Shown here: positions 42,345 through 50,246 of the stretch, piece by piece
Position numbering within the stretch: the first letter of the stretch is position 1
How the letters are laid out: each line of letters begins with the position of its first letter
Source of the DNA: an uncultured Clostridia bacterium
GTDB lineage: Bacteria > Bacillota > Clostridia > UBA1381
Direction: 5' to 3'
NCBI GenBank assembly: GCA_934476075.1
Contig: CAKSNH010000009.1
Location: forward strand, 1 to 64,000
Length of the DNA: 64,000 nucleotides
Notes under the pieces: generated by a model
What the model saw: only the letters and a program-made list of their open reading frames with translations
Told to the model about the DNA's origin: nothing
Databases searched by the model: none
Made by a program: the position numbers and the translations under genes

Positions 42345-42381
42345 AATATCAAATTTTCGGGGATTTTTCACGCAGGCATTA

Positions 42382-42409
42382 AAAAAACCGCTTAAATAAG
42401 CGGTTTTTT
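42382..42409 (-). terminator. Terminator of the tRNA-Leu transcript
   Basis: Minus strand AACCGCTTA / TAAGCGGTT hairpin followed by a T-run, eight bases past the encoded CCA. The T-run on the plus strand allows it to work both ways. Confidence 0.85.
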
Positions 42410-42416
42410 CTGTTTA

Positions 42417-42503
42417 TGGTGCAGACAACAGGACTTGAACCTGCACGAGCTAATGCTCAATAGCCCCTCAAGCTATCGTGTCTACCTATTCCACCATGTC
42501 TGC
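42417..42503 (-). tRNA. tRNA-Leu (anticodon GAG)
   Basis: 87 bases including encoded CCA. The GCAGACA acceptor stem pairs with TGTCTGC. The anticodon loop TTGAGGG gives GAG, reading CUU/CUC. A long variable arm and GTTCAAGTC T-arm identify a class II leucine tRNA. It is second of two leucine tRNAs on one transcript. Confidence 0.95.
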
Positions 42504-42562
42504 ATAAACTATCAGCAGTAATTGATAAAAAAGTACAGTCACATTAATAACTGTACTCTCAA

Positions 42563-42649
42563 TGGTGCACCCTGGGAGACTTGAACTCCCAAGCCGTTAC
42601 CGGCACATGAACCTGAATCATGCGCGTCTGCCAATTCCGCCAAGGGTGC
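42563..42649 (-). tRNA. tRNA-Leu (anticodon CAG)
   Basis: 87 bases with encoded CCA. The GCACCCT/AGGGTGC acceptor stem closes it; the anticodon loop TTCAGGT gives CAG, reading CUG. It has a long variable arm and the GTTCAAGTC T-arm. Transcribed first, 59 bases before the GAG tRNA. Confidence 0.95.
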
Positions 42650-42697
42650 ATATATCAAATTTTCTTACACATTACTTACACATTACCCAACATATTA

Positions 42698-42726
42698 ATT
42701 ATATATAAAAACACATGAATTGTCAA
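42698..42726 (-). promoter_or_regulatory. Sigma-A promoter of the tRNA-Leu pair
   Basis: Minus strand TTGACA (42726-42721), 17-bp spacer, TATAAT (42703-42698): a consensus-perfect stable-RNA promoter about 40 bases before the first tRNA. Confidence 0.85.
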
Positions 42727-42894
42727 TATTAATTTATAAAAAAAACACATTTTTTTGTGTAGGTTTACAATAGATGTGTTACATTCTCTCACTAATTCCT
42801 CTATTTTTCTGCCTATTGAGTATTGATAACCAAATTTTCCTCGCCTTAAAACATTTCTTTTCCCGTCAAACTCTCTATCTAAGTATTTTTATCA

Positions 42895-42948
42895 CGAAAA
42901 AACCGACCTCAAAATAGTTAGATTTTAGTCTAGCTTTTTGGGTCGGTT
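42895..42948 (-). terminator. Terminator of the gene pair at 42976-44492
   Basis: Minus strand AACCGACC, a loop containing a second small stem, GGTCGGTT, then a T-run. Confidence 0.75.
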
Positions 42949-42975
42949 CAATTTCATTTTGAGTAGTACCAAACT

Positions 42976-43443
42976 TTATTGATGTGTAGACGGGTCTGAG
43001 GCAAACCAAGTCTGAATGTCCGTTTCATCTGTCACAGTATATAACCATGATATTCCAAACGTAAATACTTGACTTTTTGTATCGGGTGAAATACATATTT
43101 CCAAGCCATTTTTTAAGTATTTACCGTCATAATCAAAACCGCCTTCATTAGGTACACCAAAATCGCTTTTACACCCGATTGTAAGTTTCCCGCTATCAAC
43201 ATAAAAAGATATTGCGTCTAAATGTTCTCCGCTTTCAATCTCACCGCATACATCATTTCGTTCAAGCGTGCAAGTCAGTAAATGCTCAGCATTGTCAGAT
43301 GTATATTCAAATGAAATTAAAAGTACATATTCAATATTCGGATATAGTTTATCCTTTCCGATTTGACTTTTCTTAACATCAATCATTAACGGTGATTTTA
43401 AATCAAATGATATATCTATATATCCAAACGGAGTTTTTACCAT
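42976..43443 (-). CDS. Protein of unknown function
   Basis: 155 residues from ATG 43443, which sits eight bases after AGGAG; the ATG two codons earlier is only two bases from it. It has no signal peptide. The sequence alternates strands (YVLLISFEYTSDNAEHLLTC, HLDAISFYVDSGKLTIGC), suggesting a beta-sandwich. It lies 50 bases downstream of the DUF1961-type surface protein on the same strand and shares its terminator. No family was recognised. Confidence 0.6.
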   Translation of the reverse strand: MVKTPFGYIDISFDLKSPLMIDVKKSQIGKDKLYPNIEYVLLISFEYTSDNAEHLLTCTLERNDVCGEIESGEHLDAISFYVDSGKLTIGCKSDFGVPNEGGFDYDGKYLKNGLEICISPDTKSQVFTFGISWLYTVTDETDIQTWFASDPSTHQ

Positions 43444-43493
43444 TTGCATTTCTCCTATGACATCGTATAATCAGAAAAACTTTGAAAATGATT

Positions 43494-44492
43494 TTATTCT
43501 CTTTCCAATGAATACACCTTCAAATTAGAATATTCGGCAACAAGCGGTGTCTTTTGTCTGAAACCGATATATCCGCCTTCAAGTAAATCACCGTAAGTTT
43601 TTCCGTCATCTATAAATTCAAACGGCATTAATTCTATACCTGTTTTTGTGTCTTGAATAAAGAATTGTACAACATCTTTATCCTTTATAATTTTCATCTT
43701 GTATGGTGCTTGTGCTGCTTCATACGGTGGAAGCGGGTCTGCACCCTGTGCAACCATATTAAATCCCGCACTCTTTCTCAAATTACATACTCTGAAACCG
43801 CTTTCATCGGCTGTCGAATGTCTGTAATATGATACATGGAACGCATTAATATCACTTGAATGATATTGCTTATATTCACCGGTTCTTTTTGCAAGACTTG
43901 CATCAAATAAATCCTTGTCGTTTTGTCCGTCAGCAGAGAAGAACATTATTGCCAAACCGTCATCGGATAACGGCATGAATTCCCATTCGATAGCAACCGA
44001 GTCAGGCAATTTTTTATCACACCAATACACATAGTTTGACGCTTGTCCCAACGACGGGTCCAAATTGCCCTCCAAACGCATTTTTCCGTTAGGGAATGTA
44101 ACTTTTGCATCACCCTCCATAACGAAGTCCTTTACATCATTTTCACTCGCTAACGGATTTTCATAAATTACATCTCCGTATTTATATGTAGGAACTTTGT
44201 TTTCGGCAGCTTTGTCAGTTATGCTGACCGTTGATGTTTCGCCGTCCCAGCCTACATTTTTGTCCAAAGCCTCGCTTATCGCACGGACAGGCAAATATGT
44301 TGTTCCGTTATAAGTAAACGGTTCTACCTCCTGACCGTTTGCGTCTTTCGGAGTTATTTGATTTCCGTTAATCATTATTTTAATATTTTCATATAATACC
44401 GAAATGCTTTCCTCTGCCTGCTTTGCATATGCCGCACCGGAACATATCAAAAGTGCCGACAAACCAATAACAACCTTTTTCTTTAAATTCAT
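43494..44492 (-). CDS. Secreted protein with copper amine oxidase-like stalk domain and DUF1961 domain
   Basis: 332 residues. Signal peptide 1-22 (VVIGLSALLICSGAAYA). Residues ~35-92 form a stalk (copper amine oxidase N1-like) domain: IKIMINGNQITPKD, FTYNGTTYLPVRAISEAL, VGWDGET. Residues ~105-330 match the DUF1961 pattern: ENPLASENDVKDFVMEG, NYVYWCDKKLPD, NAFHVSYYRHS, GFRVCNLRKSAGFNMVAQGADPLP, and the end GFRQKTPLVAEYSNLKVY. DUF1961 proteins are concanavalin-like beta-sandwiches found with polysaccharide lyases, so carbohydrate binding is plausible. ATG 44492 has GGGAGGG upstream. Confidence 0.78.
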   Translation of the reverse strand: MNLKKKVVIGLSALLICSGAAYAKQAEESISVLYENIKIMINGNQITPKDANGQEVEPFTYNGTTYLPVRAISEALDKNVGWDGETSTVSITDKAAENKVPTYKYGDVIYENPLASENDVKDFVMEGDAKVTFPNGKMRLEGNLDPSLGQASNYVYWCDKKLPDSVAIEWEFMPLSDDGLAIMFFSADGQNDKDLFDASLAKRTGEYKQYHSSDINAFHVSYYRHSTADESGFRVCNLRKSAGFNMVAQGADPLPPYEAAQAPYKMKIIKDKDVVQFFIQDTKTGIELMPFEFIDDGKTYGDLLEGGYIGFRQKTPLVAEYSNLKVYSLERE

Positions 44493-44622
44493 AATTTAAT
44501 CCCTCCCATTAAAGTTTTATTATATTATACTACATATTTATTAAAATTACCATATATTTTTTCTGATTTTTTATCAATAAACACCAAAAAAATAATAAAA
44601 ATAAAAATATTAAAAAAAGTAC

Positions 44623-44651
44623 TTGCATTTTTATTTACAATGTGATATTAT
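44623..44651 (+). promoter_or_regulatory. Sigma-A promoter of rplS
   Basis: TTGCAT, 17-bp spacer, TATTAT, directly before the structured leader. Confidence 0.65.
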
Positions 44652-44667
44652 TTTATAGTTAATAATA

Positions 44668-44740
44668 CGGACGGTCCTCTGCTTTATAGGTTATTTATAA
44701 TCTTCGGTCGGCACGAACGTTCAATAATGAGAGGAGGGCT
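44668..44740 (+). ncRNA. Ribosomal protein L19 leader
   Basis: The segment from GGACGGTCCTCTGC to GAGAGGAGGGC ends in the rplS ribosome binding site. CCTCT near the start can pair with AGAGG that includes the Shine-Dalgarno region, which would let L19 block its own translation. Position and outline fit the Firmicutes L19 leader family; this is from memory, not a covariance search. Confidence 0.65.
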
Positions 44741-44742
44741 TA

Positions 44743-45096
44743 ATGATGAACAAACAAGAAATCATTAACGCTTTGACAAAAGACCAAATCAGAACTGACC
44801 TTCCTGAACTTAAAGTGGGTGACACTGTAAAAGTTTATGTAAAGGTTACAGAAGGTAATCGTACAAGAACTCAAATGTTTGAAGGTACAATTATCAAAAA
44901 ACAAGGCGGCGGCATTGCTGAAACATTTACAGTAAGACGTATTTCTTACAACGTAGGTGTTGAAAAGACATGGCCTGTTAACTCACCTAACATTGAAAAG
45001 ATTGAAATTTCAAGAAAAGGTAAAGTTAGACGTGCCAGACTATTCTATCTTCGTGACAGAGTTGGTAAAGCTGCTAAGGTTAAAGAAAGAATCTAA
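44743..45096 (+). CDS. rplS: 50S ribosomal protein L19
   Basis: 117 residues, normal length. It sits at the 30S-50S interface. The core signature is RTRTQMFEGTIIKKQGGGIAETFTVRRISYNVGVEKTWPVNSPNI in pieces, ending KVRRARLFYLRDRVGKAAKVKERI. The ATG follows AGGAGG, with a second ATG next to it. Transcribed alone with its own promoter, leader and terminator; lepB follows, as in several Firmicutes. Confidence 0.97.
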   Translation: MMNKQEIINALTKDQIRTDLPELKVGDTVKVYVKVTEGNRTRTQMFEGTIIKKQGGGIAETFTVRRISYNVGVEKTWPVNSPNIEKIEISRKGKVRRARLFYLRDRVGKAAKVKERI

Positions 45097-45119
45097 TCAA
45101 GTTTTATTTAGAACTTTCA

Positions 45120-45148
45120 AAAAGGGGCATATTATATGTCCCTTTTTT
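45120..45148 (+). terminator. Terminator of rplS
   Basis: GGGGCATA, a short loop, TATGTCCC, then six T. Confidence 0.85.
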
Positions 45149-45191
45149 CCTTATGTAAAATAAATTTAATCATCTGTTAATAAATTATTTA

Positions 45192-45219
45192 TTGATATTT
45201 AATAAATAAAGAGTATAAT
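45192..45219 (+). promoter_or_regulatory. Promoter of lepB
   Basis: TTGATA, 16-bp spacer, TATAAT, about 33 bases before the ATG. Confidence 0.65.
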
Positions 45220-45252
45220 AGGTTATAGTATCAATAAATCTAGGAGGATATT

Positions 45253-45975
45253 ATGGACGAACAATTTGAAAACAACAATATAGCCGATGACGAAGAAACT
45301 GTTGTAAATACTGTCGAAGCTGAGGAAAATGCAGCGGAAACACAAGCTGCTTTCAGTCTTGGCAAAGAAATTTGGGAATGGGTATATACCATTGCCATTG
45401 CACTTATTATTACTTTCGGTATTAAACATTTTATCTTTGATGTAGTGCGTGTAGACGGTCCTTCCATGGTACCTACATTACAGGACAATGATAAGCTGAT
45501 AGTAACCAAATTGGGATATAAACCGACTGCCGGAGATATAATCATTCTTGATTCGGCATATAAAAATCGTGAAGAATATGTTGATTCTATCGAACGTGCG
45601 TCAGGACATGAAATGAGTATTGTTGATAAAGCAGCATTTCAGTTTAATATGCCGTCTAATTTGAAAAAACGTTATTATGTAAAACGTATTATTGCACTTC
45701 CGGGACAGACAGTTGACTTTGACAAAAGCGGTCATGTGCTTGTAGACGGTGAAATACTGGAAGAAGATTATTATGACGGAGTAACTCATCCGACAGATTC
45801 AACCGTTACATACCCGATAACAGTAGAAGATGATATGGTATTCGTTATGGGTGATAACCGCAGCGTAAGTAAAGACAGCCGTTCATCAGAGCTTGGTCAA
45901 GTGCCTTACAAAGCAATTTTAGGCAAAGCACAATTTAGAATTTGGCCGTTCTCATCATTCGGTACATTATATTAA
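45253..45975 (+). CDS. lepB: Type I signal peptidase
   Basis: 240 residues. It cleaves Sec and Tat signal peptides on the outer face of the membrane. An acidic N-terminal tail (~1-35) precedes one membrane helix (WVYTIAIALIITFGIKHFI). The catalytic serine is in VDGPSMVPTL, the catalytic lysine in YYVKRIIALPGQTVDF, and box E is FVMGDNRSVSKDSR. A ~30-residue insertion (REEYVDSIERASGHEM) separates the boxes. GGAGG lies seven bases before the ATG. It would process the many exported proteins of this window. Confidence 0.95.
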   Translation: MDEQFENNNIADDEETVVNTVEAEENAAETQAAFSLGKEIWEWVYTIAIALIITFGIKHFIFDVVRVDGPSMVPTLQDNDKLIVTKLGYKPTAGDIIILDSAYKNREEYVDSIERASGHEMSIVDKAAFQFNMPSNLKKRYYVKRIIALPGQTVDFDKSGHVLVDGEILEEDYYDGVTHPTDSTVTYPITVEDDMVFVMGDNRSVSKDSRSSELGQVPYKAILGKAQFRIWPFSSFGTLY

Positions 45976-45986
45976 TAAATTTATTA

Positions 45987-46018
45987 TGCACAAAGTGTTA
46001 TGGCTTTGTGCATTTTTT
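45987..46018 (+). terminator. Terminator of lepB
   Basis: TGCACAAAG, eight-base loop, CTTTGTGCA, then six T. Confidence 0.9.
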
Positions 46019-46178
46019 ATGTACACTTTTATCGCAAGTAATTTGTTAGTTCTTTGCTTTTATAAAACTTTTTTGATTTTAAATTTGTATAAAATTCATT
46101 AAATGACAAATAATATGAATATACTTTACAAAGTAGATTATATTGATTATTATAACTTGTTTAATGGAGGAATATATT

Positions 46179-46715
46179 ATGAAAGCAACCGGAATTGTCA
46201 GACGAATAGATGACTTAGGGAGAGTGGTTATTCCAAAGGAAATCCGCCGCACATTAAGAATTCGTGAGGGTGACCCATTGGAGATTTTCACCGAAAAAGA
46301 CGGCGAAGTTATTTTCAAGAAATATTCTCCTATCGGAGAACTTAGTGATTTTGCATCACAATATGCCGAAGTATTAGCCAAAACCAGCGGTTACGGTGTT
46401 TGCATTACCGACCATGATGTTATTATAGCCGTGTCGGGTGCACCGAAGCGAGAACTTTTGGAAAAGCGATTAAGCAGTGATATTGAAGATATTCTTTTTG
46501 AAAAAAATGTATTTATATCGGATAATACAAAGAAAATCCCGATTGCCGACGGAAATGATAAATATAATGCAGGAGTTATTTCGCCGGTTATATCGGACGG
46601 CGATTCAATCGGTTCGGTGATTATATTTTCAGATACCGACAACACAATGACCGAAGTGGAATCGAAACTTGCACAGTCCGCATCAAATTTTCTCGGCAAG
46701 CATATGGAATTGTAA
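46179..46715 (+). CDS. spoVT: Stage V sporulation protein T (AbrB-type regulator)
   Basis: 178 residues from ATG 46179 (GGAGG eight bases upstream). The N-terminal swapped-hairpin AbrB domain reads MKATGIVRRIDDLGRVVIPK then EIRRTLRIREGDPLEIFTE. The C-terminal GAF-like domain (~55-178) is the SpoVT hallmark and separates it from short AbrB. In Bacillus it adjusts sigma-G-dependent genes in the forespore. It is evidence that the organism can form spores. Single gene with its own terminator. Confidence 0.93.
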   Translation: MKATGIVRRIDDLGRVVIPKEIRRTLRIREGDPLEIFTEKDGEVIFKKYSPIGELSDFASQYAEVLAKTSGYGVCITDHDVIIAVSGAPKRELLEKRLSSDIEDILFEKNVFISDNTKKIPIADGNDKYNAGVISPVISDGDSIGSVIIFSDTDNTMTEVESKLAQSASNFLGKHMEL

Positions 46716-46731
46716 TAACAACAAATACAGC

Positions 46732-46772
46732 AAAACACATCTGGTGTCAGTACGACATTAGATGTGTTTTTA
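46732..46772 (+). terminator. Terminator of spoVT
   Basis: AAAACACATC, inner stem, GATGTGTTTT, then T-rich sequence. Confidence 0.85.
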
Positions 46773-46908
46773 TTATGCACTCTTACATACCCCTCCCCCA
46801 TTTTCCCGAAACAAAGTTTCTTTTCCCAAAAGTTATATAATACTGGACATAAACCACATTTTGCGATATAATATAATTTGGTAATAAATTAAAAAGTGAG
46901 ATGATGAC

Positions 46909-47847
46909 ATGATAAGTAATATTATTGAAATTGAATTACCTATTGATGAAACTCTGAAAATACAACGCAACCGTATCACTCCCGATACACTTACCGGCAG
47001 TGAAAAACGTATTTGTATCGTTACGGGCACGCACGGCGATGAAGTCGAAGGACAATTTGTCTGCTATGAACTTATCCGCCGCATTAACGAAAATATCGAA
47101 AAGTTGAACGGTATTGTGGATATTTATCCCGCACTAAACCCAATGGGAATTGATTCTGTATCACGTTCGATACCTCAGTTTGACCTTGACATGAACAGAA
47201 TTTTCCCCGGTAATATGAATAATTCCATTCCCGAACTTATCGCATCAAAAATTGTTGACGATATAACAGGTGCTGATTTCTGCCTTGATATTCATTCAAG
47301 CAATATTTTTCTCCGTGAGATACCGCAGGTGCGTATGAGCGAAGATAATGCAGAATCGCTTTTGCCGTATGCAAAAATGATGGGTGTGGATTTTATTTGG
47401 GTAAATGCTACCGCATCTGTTTTGCAATCCACACTTGCACACAGCCTGAATACAATCGGTGTACCTACATTGGTAATCGAGATGGGTGCAGGTATGCGTA
47501 TTACTACGCAATACGGCATGGATACTGTCGACGGAATATTTAATCTTATGAAAAATCTGGGCATTTGGACAGGTGATGTTAATCCCGTCAAAACCCCTAT
47601 CGTATCCACAGACGGTGAGGTCGGCTTTGTTCATGCAGAAGTTCCGGGTGTATTTATCCCGTCCATAAATCACTGGACCAATATCAGAGAAGGCGAACAC
47701 ATCGGTGATATTGTAAATCCGCTCACAGGCGAAATTGCACAGCATTTGGAGTCACCATGCGACGGTATGGTATTTACATTGCGTGAATATCCTGTCGTGT
47801 ATGAAGGTTCTCTTATTTCTCGTGTACTTGGAGGTAAATCTGAATGA
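46909..47847 (+). CDS. Succinylglutamate desuccinylase/aspartoacylase-family zinc hydrolase (intact active site)
   Basis: 312 residues. M14-like fold with all catalytic residues: zinc ligands His42 and Glu45 (GTHGDEVEG) and His129 (LDIHSS), substrate arginine in LDMNRIFPG, and general-base Glu191 in VIEMGAG. A C-terminal beta domain (VGFVHAEVPGVFIPS) follows. The family hydrolyses amide bonds of N-acyl amino acids or related compounds; the true substrate is unknown. ATG 46909 has AGTGAGATGA upstream. The stop overlaps the next ATG by four bases (ATGA), coupling it to a degenerate paralog. Confidence 0.85.
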   Translation: MISNIIEIELPIDETLKIQRNRITPDTLTGSEKRICIVTGTHGDEVEGQFVCYELIRRINENIEKLNGIVDIYPALNPMGIDSVSRSIPQFDLDMNRIFPGNMNNSIPELIASKIVDDITGADFCLDIHSSNIFLREIPQVRMSEDNAESLLPYAKMMGVDFIWVNATASVLQSTLAHSLNTIGVPTLVIEMGAGMRITTQYGMDTVDGIFNLMKNLGIWTGDVNPVKTPIVSTDGEVGFVHAEVPGVFIPSINHWTNIREGEHIGDIVNPLTGEIAQHLESPCDGMVFTLREYPVVYEGSLISRVLGGKSE

Positions 47848-48779
47848 TAAAAGAAAATATATATGAAATCAAATCAATTTATAGGGACGATTTGCGTGTC
47901 ACGGGATACAAATTCGGTTCGGGCGATAAAGCAGCGTGCATCATCGGTGCTATGCGTGGAAATGAAATTCAGCAGCTGTATTCTTGCTCACAATTAATTC
48001 GTGAACTTGAAGTTTTAGAGAAAAACGGCTCTATTGCGAAAAACAAAGAAATCCTTGTGATACCGTCAATAAATCATTATTCTATGAATATCGGCAAACA
48101 CTTTTGGTCTGTCGATAATTCTGATATTAACAGGACATATCCCGGAAATGCGGAAGGCGAAACCACACAGAGAATTGCCGCAGGTATTTTTGAAAAAATA
48201 CAGGGCTATAACTACGGTATACAATTTGCAAGTTTTTATATGCGTGGTGATTTTGCTCCGCACATTCGCATGATGGCGACAGGTCACCAAAATATCGGTC
48301 TTGCCAATCTTTTCGGTCTGCCGTTCGTGGTACTTCGCACACCTAAGCCGTATGATACCACCACATTGAATTATAACTGGCAGTTCAGCGGTACAAACGC
48401 ATTTTCGATATACACTAACCAAACCACCGAGATTGATGAACAGTCAGCCAAACAAGCCTCACGTTCCATAATTCGTTTTTTGACTCGTATGGGGATTATC
48501 CGCTACAATATCCATGGCGGATATATTTCAAGTACAATTAAAGAGGACGAATTAAAAAGCATTAAATCGAAAAAATCGGGTTTTTACCGCAGATTTAAAA
48601 ATCCGGGCGATGAAGTTTGCGTGGGTGAACTGATAGCAGAAATAACCCACCCATATGAAGGTCATGTGGTTGAACAAGTATTCTCCAGCATGGAGGGGCT
48701 TATATTCTTTGCACATCATGACCCATTGGTTATGAGTGATACGGTATTATTCAAAATTGCAAAAAAATTGCACGAATAA
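47844..48779 (+). CDS. Aspartoacylase-family paralog with lost active site
   Basis: 311 residues and collinear with the preceding protein, so residue numbers match. His42 becomes Arg38 in IGAMRGNEIQQ (the glutamate stays), the LDIHSS ligand His129 becomes Ala129 in GIQFASF, and catalytic Glu191 becomes Thr191 in SIYTNQT. The arginine loop DINRTYPGN and the C-terminal beta domain remain. It cannot bind zinc as its neighbour does and is probably a non-catalytic partner or regulator. The frame is intact with good codon use, so it is not a decaying pseudogene. Confidence 0.8.
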   Translation: MIKENIYEIKSIYRDDLRVTGYKFGSGDKAACIIGAMRGNEIQQLYSCSQLIRELEVLEKNGSIAKNKEILVIPSINHYSMNIGKHFWSVDNSDINRTYPGNAEGETTQRIAAGIFEKIQGYNYGIQFASFYMRGDFAPHIRMMATGHQNIGLANLFGLPFVVLRTPKPYDTTTLNYNWQFSGTNAFSIYTNQTTEIDEQSAKQASRSIIRFLTRMGIIRYNIHGGYISSTIKEDELKSIKSKKSGFYRRFKNPGDEVCVGELIAEITHPYEGHVVEQVFSSMEGLIFFAHHDPLVMSDTVLFKIAKKLHE

Positions 48780-48806
48780 TTAATAAACAGTTTGGAGTGA
48801 TTAATA

Positions 48807-49385
48807 TTGACCGACAATTCAAATATGCTTATTAAATATTCTAAGCCTAAAATTATAATAGTATATAATAAATTTTGTCAATCCGCCGCCGAATATTTAA
48901 TGCAATTAATCGGCACACACGAAGATATACAAGCAGTTTTATGCAGTGAAGAAAAATACGAATGTTTGCAAAGCAAGTTTTCGTCTGATGAAAAAATTGT
49001 ATTTGTCGGGACTGATAATGTTAAGTATATGCGAAAAAATATGACCGACAGATTTGGCAAATTCGGTATGTTCTACGGCTGGCTTGGAAACAGAATGGTT
49101 ATGTCTGTTGACACCGGTTTTATGTCAAAAAAAGAAAAAAATGAATTTAACGAATATTCCGAGCAATGCAAAAAAGCCCTTGAAAAAGCCCTGAAAGAAC
49201 CAGTTATTAGCGGCATCGGAACTGCGTATATGTGTGCACCGCTTATTTCAAACTTTGCCGCAACAATAATTTATAACTTACTTCTTGATACTATAAATTC
49301 CGTAAAGGCTAATCTCAAAGAAGAACGCTATTTTTTGTTGGCTACCGAATTATTTTTACATGGATTAGATGAATTTTTGAAATAA
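48807..49385 (+). CDS. Protein of unknown function downstream of the hydrolase pair
   Basis: 192 residues from TTG 48807, seven bases after GGAGTGA; the next ATG is six codons in. No signal peptide. It contains KPKIIIVYNKFCQSAAEYLM and EKIVFVGTDNVKYMRK, two strand-helix units like a nucleotide- or ligand-binding alpha/beta fold, then FGMFYGWLGNRMVMSVDTGFM. A helical, membrane-tolerant end (ISNFAATIIYNLLLDTI) follows. It lies 27 bases after the degenerate hydrolase on the same strand, so the three are probably one operon. No family was recognised. Confidence 0.6.
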   Translation: MTDNSNMLIKYSKPKIIIVYNKFCQSAAEYLMQLIGTHEDIQAVLCSEEKYECLQSKFSSDEKIVFVGTDNVKYMRKNMTDRFGKFGMFYGWLGNRMVMSVDTGFMSKKEKNEFNEYSEQCKKALEKALKEPVISGIGTAYMCAPLISNFAATIIYNLLLDTINSVKANLKEERYFLLATELFLHGLDEFLK

Positions 49386-49418
49386 TTTAGCTATTTTTGT
49401 GGAATTTTCAGAGAATAC

Positions 49419-49447
49419 TTGACTTAAATACTATATTGTTATATACT
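49419..49447 (+). promoter_or_regulatory. Sigma-A promoter of the 235-residue secreted-protein gene
   Basis: TTGACT, 17-bp spacer, TATACT, about 28 bases before the start codon. Confidence 0.65.
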
Positions 49448-49481
49448 GTATTTAACAATATTTATTTAGGGAGGCGATTTT

Positions 49482-50189
49482 ATGAAAAAACTTAAACTTT
49501 CAGTAATAATTATGGCTATATTGTCAATTTTACTTTGCAACATTCCTGTCTTTGCATCTGATTATGTTGATATATTGGCTAATGTTAATCAGATAAAGGA
49601 TTTTATTAATTATGGTATGTATTGTGAAGCAATACAGGAATGTGATAATATACTTAATAATTGTTATATTTCCGAAGATGATTACCGTATAATTTCAGAT
49701 TTAAAATGGGATGCTCAATCACGTTATAATGATTATTTGAACACTATCCCATTCTTTAAATTGAAAAATTATATTATTAGCCATAGTTTATTAGACGAAG
49801 ATAACTGTTATACATTATCCGCCCATACAGAAATTGAACACTACGAATATAATCGTTACCTTTATTACGACTGTGATACTAACGAAATTGTATTTACAAT
49901 AATATCAACTTCACCTGATTTAAAAATAGATAATACTATTTATATTCCACAAGATGATATACCAAGAACATATTTAGATTGTATATCATGTTCTGGATAT
50001 GATTGGAATATGCGAGGTACTTTTTTAGCACCATATTACCATTTTAGAAAAACTAAAACATCCGGTTACTATTATTGGTTTAGTAATGATATTATGGATA
50101 TACAAAAATCAAATTTAAAGGTTTTAGATAATGATTTAAAATCTCTATGCGGGCTTTCAATTAATGATTTCTATATGTCATACGACTAA
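49482..50189 (+). CDS. Secreted protein of unknown function
   Basis: 235 residues. Signal peptide 1-26 (IIMAILSILLCNIPVFAS). Residues ~30-85 are helical and resemble a single TPR-like hairpin (MYCEAIQECDNILNNC). The rest is rich in Tyr, Asp and Asn and probably beta-rich (YNRYLYYDCDTNEIVFTI, GYYYWFSNDIMD). Its AT content is higher than its neighbours', a hint of different origin. GGGAGG lies ten bases before the ATG. It is single and ends at a strong bidirectional terminator. No family was recognised. Confidence 0.65.
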   Translation: MKKLKLSVIIMAILSILLCNIPVFASDYVDILANVNQIKDFINYGMYCEAIQECDNILNNCYISEDDYRIISDLKWDAQSRYNDYLNTIPFFKLKNYIISHSLLDEDNCYTLSAHTEIEHYEYNRYLYYDCDTNEIVFTIISTSPDLKIDNTIYIPQDDIPRTYLDCISCSGYDWNMRGTFLAPYYHFRKTKTSGYYYWFSNDIMDIQKSNLKVLDNDLKSLCGLSINDFYMSYD

Positions 50190-50196
50190 TCAAAAC

Positions 50197-50236
50197 AAAA
50201 GAGTATATTTGACATCTCTCAAATATACTCTTTTTT
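50197..50236. terminator. Bidirectional terminator between the secreted-protein gene and prmA
   Basis: A 15-bp perfect stem, AAAAGAGTATATTTG / CAAATATACTCTTTT, with T-runs on both sides. Confidence 0.9.
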
Positions 50237-50246
50237 ATACCATATT

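Noticed and set aside
42735..42790. ACACA/TGTGT hairpin with a long T-run upstream of the tRNA promoter (minus strand)
   Set aside because: Stem of only four to five base pairs; the gene pair upstream already has a stronger terminator at 42895-42948.
46100..46178. Possible sigma-G promoter before spoVT
   Set aside because: A GAATA-like -35 is present but no convincing CATACTA-type -10 at the right distance.
47844..48779. Degenerate hydrolase as a pseudogene
   Set aside because: The frame is full length, the start is coupled to the upstream gene, and residues outside the active site remain conserved, so it is more likely a maintained non-catalytic protein.
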